Shown: in pieces, positions 38,658 through 47,077 of the stretch
Numbering within the stretch: the stretch's first letter is position 1
How the letters are laid out: each line of letters opens with the position of its first letter
Position numbers and translations under genes: made by a program
The notes under the pieces: model-generated
What the model was told of the DNA's origin: nothing
The model's database searches: none
Seen by the model: the letters and a program-made list of their open reading frames with translations, nothing else
Assembly (NCBI GenBank): GCA_047601145.1
Contig: JASGJW010000001.1
Coordinates: 124,001 to 188,000, forward strand
Direction of reading: 5' to 3'
Origin: UBA7672 sp047601145
GTDB taxonomy: Bacteria > Pseudomonadota > Alphaproteobacteria > Caulobacterales > Hyphomonadaceae
DNA length: 64,000 bases

Positions 38658-39014
38658 CTAGGCGGCGGTCCGAAAGATCCAGTTACCCGTGAGCAGGTGG
38701 CTGAGGACTACGGCCACCGAGAGATACACCGCGCAGATCAGCAACAGGCGCTTTGGATTTCGTAGTGCGCGTTGCCAGCTCTGTGACGGATCGTCTGGCA
38801 GGATTATATGCGGCACGATCAAGAACAGCGGAACCAAACACAGGAAGAGCCAGGCCGGAAAATTCAATGGGAGAACCCCGCCGAGCCAAATGGCCAGCCA
38901 GAGCCCGATGAACGAAAGCACGAGGTTCCTGAACAGATAGCGGTGTCGACCCAAGACCACGCCGCCCTTCTGCAATAATTCCTTTGACCAGGTCTTGAAC
39001 ACGCCACCGCCCAT
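38658..39014 (-). CDS. Small membrane protein of unknown function
   Basis: This 118-residue protein has three to four hydrophobic segments at about residues 28-50, 52-75 and 93-113, with a basic N-terminus and a short hydrophilic loop (DDPSQSWQRALRNPKRLL). No family is recognised. Its base composition is visibly less GC-rich than the flanking core genes, as in other accessory genes of this stretch. It may be a recent arrival or a lineage-specific gene. Confidence 0.55.
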   Translation of the reverse strand: MGGGVFKTWSKELLQKGGVVLGRHRYLFRNLVLSFIGLWLAIWLGGVLPLNFPAWLFLCLVPLFLIVPHIILPDDPSQSWQRALRNPKRLLLICAVYLSVAVVLSHLLTGNWIFRTAA

Positions 39015-39043
39015 TCAGCGCTGCCAACCACAGATCTTTCCGT

Positions 39044-39625
39044 TCACGTGTCCGGGCCGGCGCGCTGAACAGAGTGCCGCAAGGCGACGATGCCGCTCTT
39101 GTACGCTTTCACCTCCATCAGGTGCAGCGCAACGTCACGATCGAGACCCTCGAAAAAGCGAACGCCATCGCCGATGACCACCGGCACGATCGAATAGCGC
39201 ACCTCGTCCGCCAGCCCGCGCCGTAATGCCTCGCCGCAGACGCCGCCGCCGCCCACGATCCAGATGCTACCGAACCTCACTCTCAACCGCTCATTGATCA
39301 GCTGAGTCAGATCGCCCGATACGAATTCCACCGTATCGCGCGGCTTCGGCAAGGCGCGGGTCGTGAGCACAAAGACCGGCTTGTCGCCATAGGCCCAGCC
39401 AAGTCCCTTGGCGTCGAATGCCAGCGCGGTCTCGTAGGTTCGCGACCCCATGACGTAGCAATCGATCGATTTGAGAAAGTCCCGGACATATGCCTCGTCC
39501 ATGTCCTCGCCGCGCTCATACACGTCCGCCGTTTCCATCCAGTCGGTGGCGCCGTTCGTCCGGGCAATGAAGCCATCGAGGCTCGCCGCCATGTGGATCG
39601 TCACTTTTGAAGCTGGTCCGGCCAT
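39044..39625 (-). CDS. Dihydrofolate-reductase-fold protein (RibD C-terminal domain type)
   Basis: This protein of about 193 residues resembles the YyaP/YwjB group of RibD-C/DHFR-fold proteins. It has IHMAASLDGFIARTNGATDW at the N-terminus, CYVMGSRTYETAL, PVFVLTTRALP and the nucleotide-binding IWIVGGGGVCGEALRRGLAD. The start at 39625 is supported by GGAG eight bases upstream; the longer frame to 39751 has no such site. These stand-alone proteins are presumed NADPH-dependent reductases with unknown substrates and should not be called riboflavin or folate enzymes. Confidence 0.88.
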   Translation of the reverse strand: MAGPASKVTIHMAASLDGFIARTNGATDWMETADVYERGEDMDEAYVRDFLKSIDCYVMGSRTYETALAFDAKGLGWAYGDKPVFVLTTRALPKPRDTVEFVSGDLTQLINERLRVRFGSIWIVGGGGVCGEALRRGLADEVRYSIVPVVIGDGVRFFEGLDRDVALHLMEVKAYKSGIVALRHSVQRAGPDT

Positions 39626-40077
39626 CCCGTGATCTCCTGCTGATGTCAGCCTAGTGCGAACGCCGTGCTTGCGCGAGTGCGGTGCGGCGGCCTCCCGGAC
39701 AATCCGAACGAATCCGTTCGCGCCATTCAGGCGCTTGTCCGGCAAATCCACTCGACCCTTCGCACTGGTCTGCGCACGCTATGGGCCAAAGCCCGCGAAA
39801 GGGTCGTCTGGCTCGCCACTGTCTTCAAGTTCGTCTGACCGACACCAGCTGACCCACCTCCGCCGCAATCCGCGTGCGCTCGACCAGCAAGATTTTCGTC
39901 GGCCGCCTGAAACCGCCTGACACGGAACAAGGCGCTAATCACTTGGCCCGGCGCCGACCACAATCTGCTGATCTTCGAGCCGCGCCTGCCCTGGCGGTGA
40001 CCCTTGAACACACCCCCAACTGATGCAATGCAACATGCTGCTTGCACGACGCGGTCGAGCCAACCCGGGACATTTCA
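39626..40077. other. Long intergenic region with one doubtful short frame
   Basis: About 450 bp lie between the divergent reductase and CoA-lyase genes. The only coding-like signal is a GTG-initiated frame at 39665-39838 (+) encoding 57 residues with an amphipathic, Arg/Leu-rich pattern (VRAIQALVRQIHSTLRTGLR) and a plausible codon mix, but no clear ribosome-binding site. It could be a gene remnant. I see no RNA gene or strong terminator here. Confidence 0.3.
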
Positions 40078-41130
40078 ATGAGCACGAGAACCCCACGCCA
40101 GTTCTTCAAGCCGCTGGCGATCGGCGCCCCGGAGCCGGCACGGGAGCTGCCGGTCCGTCTCGAGCGCATGATCCATTTCGTGCCGGGCCATAACGAGAAG
40201 GTTCGTTCCAAGACTCCCGAGATGGCCGCAAAGGTCGACGTCATCCTAGCCAACCTCGAGGACGCCATTCCCTCCGACGCCAAGGACGCGGCCCGCGCCG
40301 GCGCCATCGAGATGGCGAAGATGCTCGACTGGAAGAAACAGGGCACGGGCCTGTGGACGCGCGTCAACCCGCTCAACTCGCCCTGGTTCCTCGACGACGT
40401 GACCGAGATCGTGACCAAGGCCGGCAACGTGTTCGACGTGATCATGCTGCCCAAGGTCGAAGGCCCGTGGGACATCCACTATGCCGACCAGCTCGTCGCC
40501 CAGCTCGAGGCGAAGGCCGGCGTCAAACGCCCCATCCTTTTCCACGCCATCCTCGAGACCGGCCAGGGCGTCGCCCTCGTCGAGGAGATCTGCCTCGCCT
40601 CCCCGCGCATGCAGGGCATTTCGCTTGGACCGGCCGACCTCGCCGCCAACCGCGCGATGAAGACCACGCGCGTCGGCGGCGGCCACCCGATGTACAAGGT
40701 GATCGAGGATCCCGTCGAAGGCCGCGATCGGATCGCCGCCCAGCAGGACCCCTGGCACTACACGCTCGGCAAGATGGTCGACGCTTGCGTGCAGGCGGGC
40801 ATCAAGCCGTTTTACGGTCCCTTCGGCGACATCGCCGACCTCGCCGCCTGCGAACAGCAGTTCAAGAACGCCTTCCTCATGGGCTGCGCCGGCGCCTGGT
40901 CGCTCCATCCGGGCCAGATCGACATCGCCAAACGCGTCTTCTCGCCCGAGCCGGGCGAAGTGAAGTTCGCCCTCCGCATTCTCGAAGCCATGCCGGATGG
41001 TACAGGCGTCGTGATGCTCGACGGCAAGATGCAGGACGACGCCACCTGGAAACAGGCGAAGGTCATCGTCGACCTCGCCAAACAGGTCGCCGCGAAGGAC
41101 CCGGAAATGGCGAAGGCGTATGGGCTATAA
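40078..41130 (+). CDS. HpcH/HpaI aldolase/citrate lyase family CoA-ester lyase
   Basis: This protein of 350 residues belongs to the TIM-barrel CitE/malyl-CoA lyase family. It shows RMIHFVPGHNEKV (CoA phosphate-binding region), VILANLEDAIP with metal-ligand Glu/Asp, LWTRVNPLNSPW, IMLPKVEGPWD, ILETGQGVALVEEI with the catalytic-site Glu, and the C-terminal WSLHPGQIDIAKRVF. The start at 40078 (MSTRTPRQFFKP) is preferred to 40042. L-malyl-CoA or beta-methylmalyl-CoA cleavage, or malyl-CoA thioesterase activity, is likely but cannot be settled from sequence. No other genes of the ethylmalonyl-CoA or glyoxylate routes are adjacent. Confidence 0.87.
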   Translation: MSTRTPRQFFKPLAIGAPEPARELPVRLERMIHFVPGHNEKVRSKTPEMAAKVDVILANLEDAIPSDAKDAARAGAIEMAKMLDWKKQGTGLWTRVNPLNSPWFLDDVTEIVTKAGNVFDVIMLPKVEGPWDIHYADQLVAQLEAKAGVKRPILFHAILETGQGVALVEEICLASPRMQGISLGPADLAANRAMKTTRVGGGHPMYKVIEDPVEGRDRIAAQQDPWHYTLGKMVDACVQAGIKPFYGPFGDIADLAACEQQFKNAFLMGCAGAWSLHPGQIDIAKRVFSPEPGEVKFALRILEAMPDGTGVVMLDGKMQDDATWKQAKVIVDLAKQVAAKDPEMAKAYGL

Positions 41131-41148
41131 GGAAAAGGTCGGGGGGAC

Positions 41149-41865
41149 ATGAAGCGAGCAGAGATCTGGATTGCAACAGCCGGACTGATCGTAACGATCG
41201 TCGGCGTGGGGATCACGGCAGTTCAATACTGGATGCCTCTGCAATCGCCGCCGGCGGCGCAGGTTTCCACTATCGCTCCTATCCGGCCTTCGCCTGACCC
41301 GGCAGCTCCTGCCAATGGCGCAGCGACTTCCGAAACGCCTGTGCTCGATCAGTTTTTCGACGGGGGTCCGATTCACAAGCATATCGCGTATCTCGAACAT
41401 CTCGTTGGCCCAGCACCTCGCGGCAATGGTTACATTGTCGATGGATGTAATGTGACCGTTGAGGACCAAGGCGGCGTAATCACATCGGTAACCCTAGAGG
41501 TGACAGAGCGATGCACTGTCGACTGGAAGGACGTGTCCCAGAATCTGGGCGAGCTTCCGCCAGCTAACGATCTGAAGTTTGGCGACGTCAGTGGTTTTCT
41601 CTGGATCGAATGCCCTGAGTCAGTCGAGTGCGGAAACAGATTCATTCCACACATAGAGGTGCTCACTGGCGGATCCAATGCCGATGACAATCTCTATTTC
41701 ATTTTCGGGCATAAGGGTTCTGTTGATGGCGCGCGTGATTGCAAATCGATCAGCGAAACCAGGATCAACTATGTCACAATCAGAACTGTAAAGGGCAAAA
41801 TCGAAGGCGGATCGATCGAGATGAGCGACGGCTCCGAATACGGCGAGTATTGTGTGGCCACCTAG
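41149..41865 (+). CDS. Membrane-anchored protein of unknown function, compositionally distinct
   Basis: This 238-residue protein has one N-terminal helix (IWIATAGLIVTIVGVGITAV), a Pro/Ala-rich linker to about residue 65 and a soluble domain with six cysteines that could form disulfides outside the membrane. I recognise no family. The sequence is clearly lower in GC and uses more A/T-ending codons than its neighbours (for example around 41560-41860), which suggests recent acquisition. The protein begins 18 bp after the CoA-lyase stop and could be read from the same transcript. Confidence 0.65.
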   Translation: MKRAEIWIATAGLIVTIVGVGITAVQYWMPLQSPPAAQVSTIAPIRPSPDPAAPANGAATSETPVLDQFFDGGPIHKHIAYLEHLVGPAPRGNGYIVDGCNVTVEDQGGVITSVTLEVTERCTVDWKDVSQNLGELPPANDLKFGDVSGFLWIECPESVECGNRFIPHIEVLTGGSNADDNLYFIFGHKGSVDGARDCKSISETRINYVTIRTVKGKIEGGSIEMSDGSEYGEYCVAT

Positions 41866-41867
41866 CT

Positions 41868-42776
41868 CTACTCCGGCAAACCGTCAAAATCGCGCGAGGC
41901 GTCGAGCCTGTAGCGCCAGCTCCCGCTCTCCTTCACGCCATCGATCTGAAGGCAGGCATAGGGCCGCTGCTTCTGGTTGTCGGCATCGCGCCGCGCGATC
42001 GGCCATCGCTTGGTGCAATCAGCTGTGAGGCAAAAGCAGGCCTCGCTCGAAAACATGTCCGCCGACGACGCGCCGTGCGTGAAGATCATCAGCTGACGCT
42101 GCTTCACCGTTTTCAGCGCATCGATCGCTGTGCCTTCGCCGGCGATCAACTGCTCGATCGCATAATCGCTCCGCACGAACATCTTGAGCGCAGCGCGATC
42201 GCCTGACTGAAGCGCCGCAACGAAGTCTCCTGCGAGCCTTGCAACCTCGCCGCGATGCTCCCAGTTCTCGGACGCGACCGCGAGGTCCGCGCCCCTAGCC
42301 CCCGGCATGCGCCGCGTCAGCTTCGACGGCTTCAGTTCGCCCTGGCTCATGAACACCAGGAACGGCCCTTCTGGCGCGAGGCAACCGAGCGTGCGGTAGT
42401 TGAGGCTGATGCCCGGCGAGCGCAGCAGGCCGGTGAGAAGATCATCCTCCGCCTTCGCACAGTCGGCGACGCGGCCGGTAAACGTGCCGGTCCAGAAACC
42501 GGTGACATCCCCCTGCCCGTCGACATAGCCGCCGATCGATTTCGCATTGAGCCCGTAGATCGCATCCGCATCGGCATAGAGCCGCTCGTCGGAATAGATC
42601 GCCTCGACCCGCACGCACTTGCCCATGAATGCCGCCGGATCGGCGGCGACGGCGGCGAGCGTCACCTTCTCCGAATTGCCCGGATCGCAGACGCGCCGCG
42701 CCGGCGCCTGCGCGCTCGCGGTTCCTGCGGCCGTGACGACGGCCATCACGGAAAAGATCATCGCCGCCAGTTTCAT
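41868..42776 (-). CDS. Secreted protein of unknown function
   Basis: This protein of about 302 residues begins with a Sec signal peptide (MKLAAMIFSVMAVV, cleavage after ASA). The start at 42776 is preceded by GGCAGGGC; in-frame ATGs at 42794 and 42827 are alternatives. The mature part starts RRVCDPGNSEKVTL and has a segment of the kind PAAFMGKCVRVEAIYSDERLY that resembles a small OB-like domain. The C-terminal third contains several cysteines (SSEACFCLTADC) followed by a calcium/phosphate-neutral DASRDFDGLPE end. It is divergent from the CocE/NonD gene. Confidence 0.65.
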   Translation of the reverse strand: MKLAAMIFSVMAVVTAAGTASAQAPARRVCDPGNSEKVTLAAVAADPAAFMGKCVRVEAIYSDERLYADADAIYGLNAKSIGGYVDGQGDVTGFWTGTFTGRVADCAKAEDDLLTGLLRSPGISLNYRTLGCLAPEGPFLVFMSQGELKPSKLTRRMPGARGADLAVASENWEHRGEVARLAGDFVAALQSGDRAALKMFVRSDYAIEQLIAGEGTAIDALKTVKQRQLMIFTHGASSADMFSSEACFCLTADCTKRWPIARRDADNQKQRPYACLQIDGVKESGSWRYRLDASRDFDGLPE

Positions 42777-42887
42777 CAGCGCCCTGCCAATCATCGGTGG
42801 AATCGTCCCAGCTCCCTGGTCCGCCATGCTGGACGCGACCCCGTGTTCGGCGCAACACTTATCCCGTCACAAACGCCGGAGGCGCAT

Positions 42888-44759
42888 CTGACCACGCATC
42901 GCTTTCTTGCGCTTCTTGCGCCGCTGGCCCTGCTGCTGGCCGCCTGTTCAGAGGACGCCGCTTCCAGCCCGGCTACGCCCTCCCCGCAACGGCCCGGCTT
43001 CTCGGTTCCTGCGGGCGGGGTCGCGATGCCCCACCTCCAGGTGAAGATGCGCGACGGCGTCCGGCTCGAAACCTCGGTCTGGTTGCCTGCAGCAACCGGC
43101 AAATTCCCGGTCGTCCTGACGCGCACGCCCTACGATACAGAGATGGGCTCGTTCCAGACGCGCCTGCTCAACGAGGGATACGCCGTTGTCCAGCAGCACG
43201 AGCGCGGCCGGTATCTCTCCGAGGGCGAGATGCGCATGCTCGGCCGCGCCGACGAGGATGGTTGGGATACGCTCGACTGGATCACGCAGCAGGCCTGGTC
43301 GAACGGCAAGATCGGCACCTATGGCTGTTCGTCCTCTGCGGAGAACCAGCTGAAGCTTGGCTCGCTCGGCCACCCGGCGCACAAGGTGATGGTGGCCGGC
43401 TCGCCCGGCGTCGGCATCGCGGAGGTCGGCCCGCATCACGAGCAGGGCAATTTCTGGCGCGGCGGCGTCTGGCAGATGGGCTGGGCCAACTATTTCTTCG
43501 ACGCGATGTATCTCGACTGGCCGCAGCTCCCCGCTGGCCTCTCCGACATCGACCGCACACGGGCGATGAGCGGCTACAAATTCCTCGAGCAACCGGAGAT
43601 CCCGCAGGAGACCTACGACAAGGTGCGGATGACCCTGCCGGTGATCGATCTCGCGAAGGCGGCCGGCGCGCGCGATACGGAGCTGGAGGAATACCTCGCG
43701 CGTGGCCCCGCCGGCGCCGTGTGGGGCGAGGACCGCGTCACCGACAAGGACGTGATCAAGGTGCCCGTCCTGTGGGCCGATGCGCTCTACGATATCTCCT
43801 CGCCCGCTGGCGCCGCCTTCTTCGAGAAGACGCGAAAGGAAAATCCGCCAGGGAACGCCGCCATCGTCCTCACCAATGGCCAGCACTGTTCGTTCGGACG
43901 CCCCCGCACCAAGATCGGTGACCGCGAGCTTGGCAATGCGACGTTCGACTGGAACGGCATGGCGCTTGCCTGGCTCAATCGCTGGCTGAAGGACGACAAG
44001 TCTGCGCCTACGCCGAAAACGCCCGTGCGCGCCTACATGGCGGGATCGAACCAGTGGATGGAATTCGGCAGCGTCCCGACGGCCGATGCAAAGACCGGCC
44101 TTACCCTCTTCCTGTCGAGCGGCGGCAAGGCCAACACGGCTGCAGGCGATGGCGCCCTTCTCTCGGCAGCGCCGAAGAAGGCCGCAACCGACCGCTTCGC
44201 CTACGATCCCGCCAACCCCGTCATCGCGCACGGCGGCCAGATCTCGGGCATGGGCACGGACCAGGACGATGGCGCGTTCGACCAGCGCGCGATCGAGCAG
44301 CGCCCCGACGTTCTTGTCTACACCACGGCCCCGCTGGAGAAGGATACGCCGGTCTTCGGCTATGTGACGGCGCAGCTCTTTGTTGCTTCCGACGCCCCCG
44401 ACACCGACTTCACCGTGAAGCTGGTCGATGTCGCGCCGGATGGAACCGCGTGGAACCTTTCCGACACGATCCAGCGCATGCGCTATCGCGAGGGCGATGC
44501 GAAGCAGGTCTTCATGAAGCCAGGCCAGACCTACACGGTCTCCCCGCCCCCCATGCTGGTCGCGAACACGTTTCTCAAGGGGCATTCGATCCGCATCGAA
44601 GTCGCATCGAGCAACTTTCCGAGCTATGCGCGGAACCTCAACACGGCCAATGATCCTTACACCTCGACCGAAACGCGCATCGCCAACAACCAGGTGCTGC
44701 ACGGCCCGGACAAGCTGTCGAAGATCGTGCTGCCGGTTGTTTTACCTGCAGCTCCGTAG
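42888..44759 (+). CDS. CocE/NonD-family hydrolase, lipoprotein, probable CTG start
   Basis: This alpha/beta-hydrolase of the X-Pro dipeptidyl-peptidase/cocaine esterase family acts on esters or amides at the cell surface or in the periplasm. The best start is CTG at 42888. A GGAGG at 42878-42882 lies five bases upstream, and the product then has a textbook lipoprotein signal (TTHRFLALLAPLALLLAAC). GTG at 42843 is the next in-frame choice and lacks a ribosome-binding site. The catalytic domain shows MRDGVRLETSVWLP, RTPYDTE, QHERGRYLSEGE and the nucleophile elbow GTYGCSSSAENQL, where the usual GxSxxG is GCSSSA. A C-terminal jelly-roll domain follows (VFGYVTAQLFVASDAPDTDF). Length is about 623 residues. 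Confidence 0.85.
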   Translation: MTTHRFLALLAPLALLLAACSEDAASSPATPSPQRPGFSVPAGGVAMPHLQVKMRDGVRLETSVWLPAATGKFPVVLTRTPYDTEMGSFQTRLLNEGYAVVQQHERGRYLSEGEMRMLGRADEDGWDTLDWITQQAWSNGKIGTYGCSSSAENQLKLGSLGHPAHKVMVAGSPGVGIAEVGPHHEQGNFWRGGVWQMGWANYFFDAMYLDWPQLPAGLSDIDRTRAMSGYKFLEQPEIPQETYDKVRMTLPVIDLAKAAGARDTELEEYLARGPAGAVWGEDRVTDKDVIKVPVLWADALYDISSPAGAAFFEKTRKENPPGNAAIVLTNGQHCSFGRPRTKIGDRELGNATFDWNGMALAWLNRWLKDDKSAPTPKTPVRAYMAGSNQWMEFGSVPTADAKTGLTLFLSSGGKANTAAGDGALLSAAPKKAATDRFAYDPANPVIAHGGQISGMGTDQDDGAFDQRAIEQRPDVLVYTTAPLEKDTPVFGYVTAQLFVASDAPDTDFTVKLVDVAPDGTAWNLSDTIQRMRYREGDAKQVFMKPGQTYTVSPPPMLVANTFLKGHSIRIEVASSNFPSYARNLNTANDPYTSTETRIANNQVLHGPDKLSKIVLPVVLPAAP

Positions 44760-44846
44760 AACGCCGATTTCAGGAAGCTGTAATCCTCCTGTCATCTGGA
44801 GGGCGCGCTTACTTCTTCGTCTTCGAGGGACGCAGGAGATGGGCGC

Positions 44847-45410
44847 ATGAAACTGCAATTCGCAAGCGTGGTTTTTCTCGTGCTCGCGGCCTGCGCGCCA
44901 AAACCCGCCGAAACGGCCAAGGCGCCGGAACCTGCAACGCCTGCTCCTGCAGCTGACATCGCGCCCGACGTCGCCGCTTCGATGGCCAACGGCACGGGCG
45001 ACCCACGTATTCCCACGGTTGATCCCGCGTCCATCACGGACACCTCGTCCGTCGGAGACGTGATGCATGCCTTCGTAATCCCTGGCTCTGAAACACTCTT
45101 CGCCGCCGAGACGGAAGGCGCGCCTGCGGACGATGCCGGCTGGGCGAAGCTGCAGAAGGGCGCGGCCGATGTGATCCATGGCGCCGAACTTCTGAAGGCG
45201 CCAGGCCGCTCGAAGGGCAAGGGATGGGATGAGGCTGTCGACACCGTGATCACGGCGACGAAAGTAACGGCCGAAGCCCTCGCGAAGAAGAACGCGGATG
45301 ACCTCGTCTTCACCGACGGCGACATGATGGCCGGCTGCACCACGTGCCATCAGAAATACCGCGACCTCGCTCCGCCCGAAGGGCATCTGATCGAGCAGAA
45401 GCCGAACTAG
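44847..45410 (+). CDS. Cytochrome c'-type lipoprotein
   Basis: This 187-residue protein has a lipoprotein signal (MKLQFASVVFLVLAAC), a Pro/Ala-rich spacer and a C-terminal domain of about 110 residues. That domain is helical and ends with the heme-binding motif CTTCHQKYRD, the position typical of cytochrome c' four-helix proteins. A GGAG lies upstream of the ATG. Cytochromes c' bind NO and gases or transfer electrons. Its TAG stop shares the palindrome CTAG at 45407-45410 with the stop of the convergent DUF1287 gene. Confidence 0.8.
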   Translation: MKLQFASVVFLVLAACAPKPAETAKAPEPATPAPAADIAPDVAASMANGTGDPRIPTVDPASITDTSSVGDVMHAFVIPGSETLFAAETEGAPADDAGWAKLQKGAADVIHGAELLKAPGRSKGKGWDEAVDTVITATKVTAEALAKKNADDLVFTDGDMMAGCTTCHQKYRDLAPPEGHLIEQKPN

Positions 45411-46015
45411 CTCCAGCTCTCGAACCGGAACCAGCCAGTCATCGGCCAGTCGAACAGGCACGGCTCCTCACGCGTGCCGGCTCCTATGTTGTGCGCCACG
45501 AGTGGCTGTCCGTTGAGCGTCTTGCGGGTCACGACGCCAATGTGCGGCAGGCCGCCGCCGGTGAGCCGCCAGCTGACGATATCGCCGGGTTTATAGTCGG
45601 TTGCAGTCTTGCTCAGCGGCTTCGCCCCGCCCTTGCGCCGGAAGTAGGTTTCGAGGTTCGGCACGCGGCGGTGATCGATGTTGCGGTCGGGCCGCTTGAG
45701 GCCCCACATCTTCGGATAGGCGTCGAAGTGCGCGGCCATGTCCTCGTGGACTTCGACCTGCAGGTCGACACCGGCATGGCGGAAGGCGCGGATAACCGTG
45801 TCGGTGCAGACGCCGCGATCGTCCGGCACGTCGCCCATCGGATAAGCCAGTACGACATAGGCGGGGTCATAGACCTCGGCCTTCTTCGCCCGCGCCTCGG
45901 CGCCGGCAGCGACCTTCAGCGGAAAGCCCAACTCCTGCTGAGCCAGCGCTGTCGGCGCGAGACAGGCCGCGCCCAGCCCGGCAAGAGCAAGACGGCGATT
46001 GATGATGGCGGACAT
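45407..46015 (-). CDS. DUF1287 protein, exported
   Basis: This protein of about 202 residues matches DUF1287. It has VYDPAYVVLAYPMGDVPDD, then CTDTVIRAFRHAGVDLQ with a Cys in the position expected for an NlpC/P60-like fold, NIDHRRVPNLETYF, and LPHIGVVT with a His, so a cysteine hydrolase acting on cell-wall or amide substrates is plausible but unproven. The N-terminus (INRRLALAGLGAACLAPTALA) is a signal peptide with an Arg-Arg pair. The start at 46015 is supported by the G-rich tract just upstream. It is convergent with the cytochrome gene. Confidence 0.85.
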   Translation of the reverse strand: MSAIINRRLALAGLGAACLAPTALAQQELGFPLKVAAGAEARAKKAEVYDPAYVVLAYPMGDVPDDRGVCTDTVIRAFRHAGVDLQVEVHEDMAAHFDAYPKMWGLKRPDRNIDHRRVPNLETYFRRKGGAKPLSKTATDYKPGDIVSWRLTGGGLPHIGVVTRKTLNGQPLVAHNIGAGTREEPCLFDWPMTGWFRFESWS

Positions 46016-46119
46016 GAAGACCCCCTGACATCGCGCGATCGCATCGCGAGACAACAGGGGGCCAAAGGATTGCGGCGGAGCCGCGACCGAAACCCGGCGC
46101 GAGGCCGGTTTCAGCAGCG

Positions 46120-46815
46120 CTAGCCGAGCTTCTTGATGATGCCCATGTGGGTGAGCAGGATGAGGACGCCGCCTGCGATCGTGATGATCATGCCCGGGGT
46201 GACCGCAAAGCCGATGAAGCCAATGCCACCCATGCCCCCCGCGCCGAAGGCCGCCGCCATGCTGGCTGCTTCCTGGTACATCTGAGGGGCGACGATGCCT
46301 GCGAGGAAGGGCAGCACGATCGGTCCGCCGATCGCCACCGCCGCGGTGATCAGCCGGAACTGCGCTGTCATCGCATGGTTGGTCAACTCGAAGAAGATCA
46401 ACGCAGCCGCGACAACCGGGATGAAGAACAGGAGAGCGATGAAGATCGCGCTGATGCCGATCCCCGTACCGAACGGGCCGCTCATTTGTCCGAGCGCGCC
46501 GAGCGTGGAGAGATAGCCTGCGATCAGCGAGCCGAGAATCACGATCGCCGCCCAGATCACGTTCGGCTTGGCGAGGATGCCGGCCACGGTCGGGTTGGAC
46601 GCCATGGCCGAGAGATCAACGCTCGCGCCTGCCCCGCTCGTGACATAGATGTTCTTGGCGTTGGAGCCGTCGACCTCGAAGTCGACATTGTCGTTTGGCT
46701 TGGCCGGCGTCGGGCTTTTGAATTCCGCAGCCGTGAAATTGTAGCGCTGTCCGTTTTCGCCGTTGATTGCGCCGGTGCCGCTAGCGGCGTCGAAGCCGAG
46801 TACCTTGCCCTTCAT
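46120..46815 (-). CDS. Membrane protein with N-terminal cold-shock-like OB domain
   Basis: This 231-residue protein combines two parts. Residues 1-60 (MKGKVLGFDAASGTGAINGENGQRYNF, ...VDFEVDGSNAKNIYV) have the spacing of a cold-shock-like OB fold, as in YdfK/DUF1294-type N-terminal domains. From about residue 85 there are four to five hydrophobic helices with small-residue-rich sequence (GAGGMGGIGFIGFAV). The aromatic RNP motifs of true cold-shock proteins are reduced, so nucleic-acid binding is uncertain. It has no operon partner and lies between a DUF1287 gene and motA. Confidence 0.7.
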   Translation of the reverse strand: MKGKVLGFDAASGTGAINGENGQRYNFTAAEFKSPTPAKPNDNVDFEVDGSNAKNIYVTSGAGASVDLSAMASNPTVAGILAKPNVIWAAIVILGSLIAGYLSTLGALGQMSGPFGTGIGISAIFIALLFFIPVVAAALIFFELTNHAMTAQFRLITAAVAIGGPIVLPFLAGIVAPQMYQEAASMAAAFGAGGMGGIGFIGFAVTPGMIITIAGGVLILLTHMGIIKKLG

Positions 46816-46977
46816 GTCGCCCGATCCCCTGAGGAATTTCCAAGATAGGTCAAATAGATAGCAAACTGCGACATTTCGCGCAACGCAGGATTGCCGGTCG
46901 CAAACGTGTCGGAAGCGGGAACTCGAGGTTCCATCGCGATTATTCGCACCACAGGCGGGAGCGCCGGCGCGGTCTGC

Positions 46978-46992
46978 TTAACCCTTCCTCAA
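46978..46992. promoter_or_regulatory. CtrA-like site upstream of motA
   Basis: The 15-bp sequence TTAA-N7-TCAA differs by one base from the CtrA consensus TTAA-N7-TTAA. It lies about 85 bp upstream of motA. CtrA controls flagellar genes in Caulobacterales and relatives. Short motifs like this occur by chance, so the call is tentative. Confidence 0.3.
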
Positions 46993-47077
46993 CCGAATAC
47001 CGGTTCCGGCGACACCGCGCGTTAAGCTTGCTCGTGCATAAACGGCACAACGCAAAATGCGCCGGTAGGGTCGAACT

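Noticed and set aside
39665..39838. 57-residue GTG frame with helical pattern
   Set aside because: No ribosome-binding site or family; kept only as a note in the intergenic entry.
42255..42887. Long N-terminal extension of the CocE/NonD frame
   Set aside because: It lies opposite the convincing secreted-protein gene 41868-42776, is Arg-rich as shadow frames are, and would bury the lipoprotein signal.
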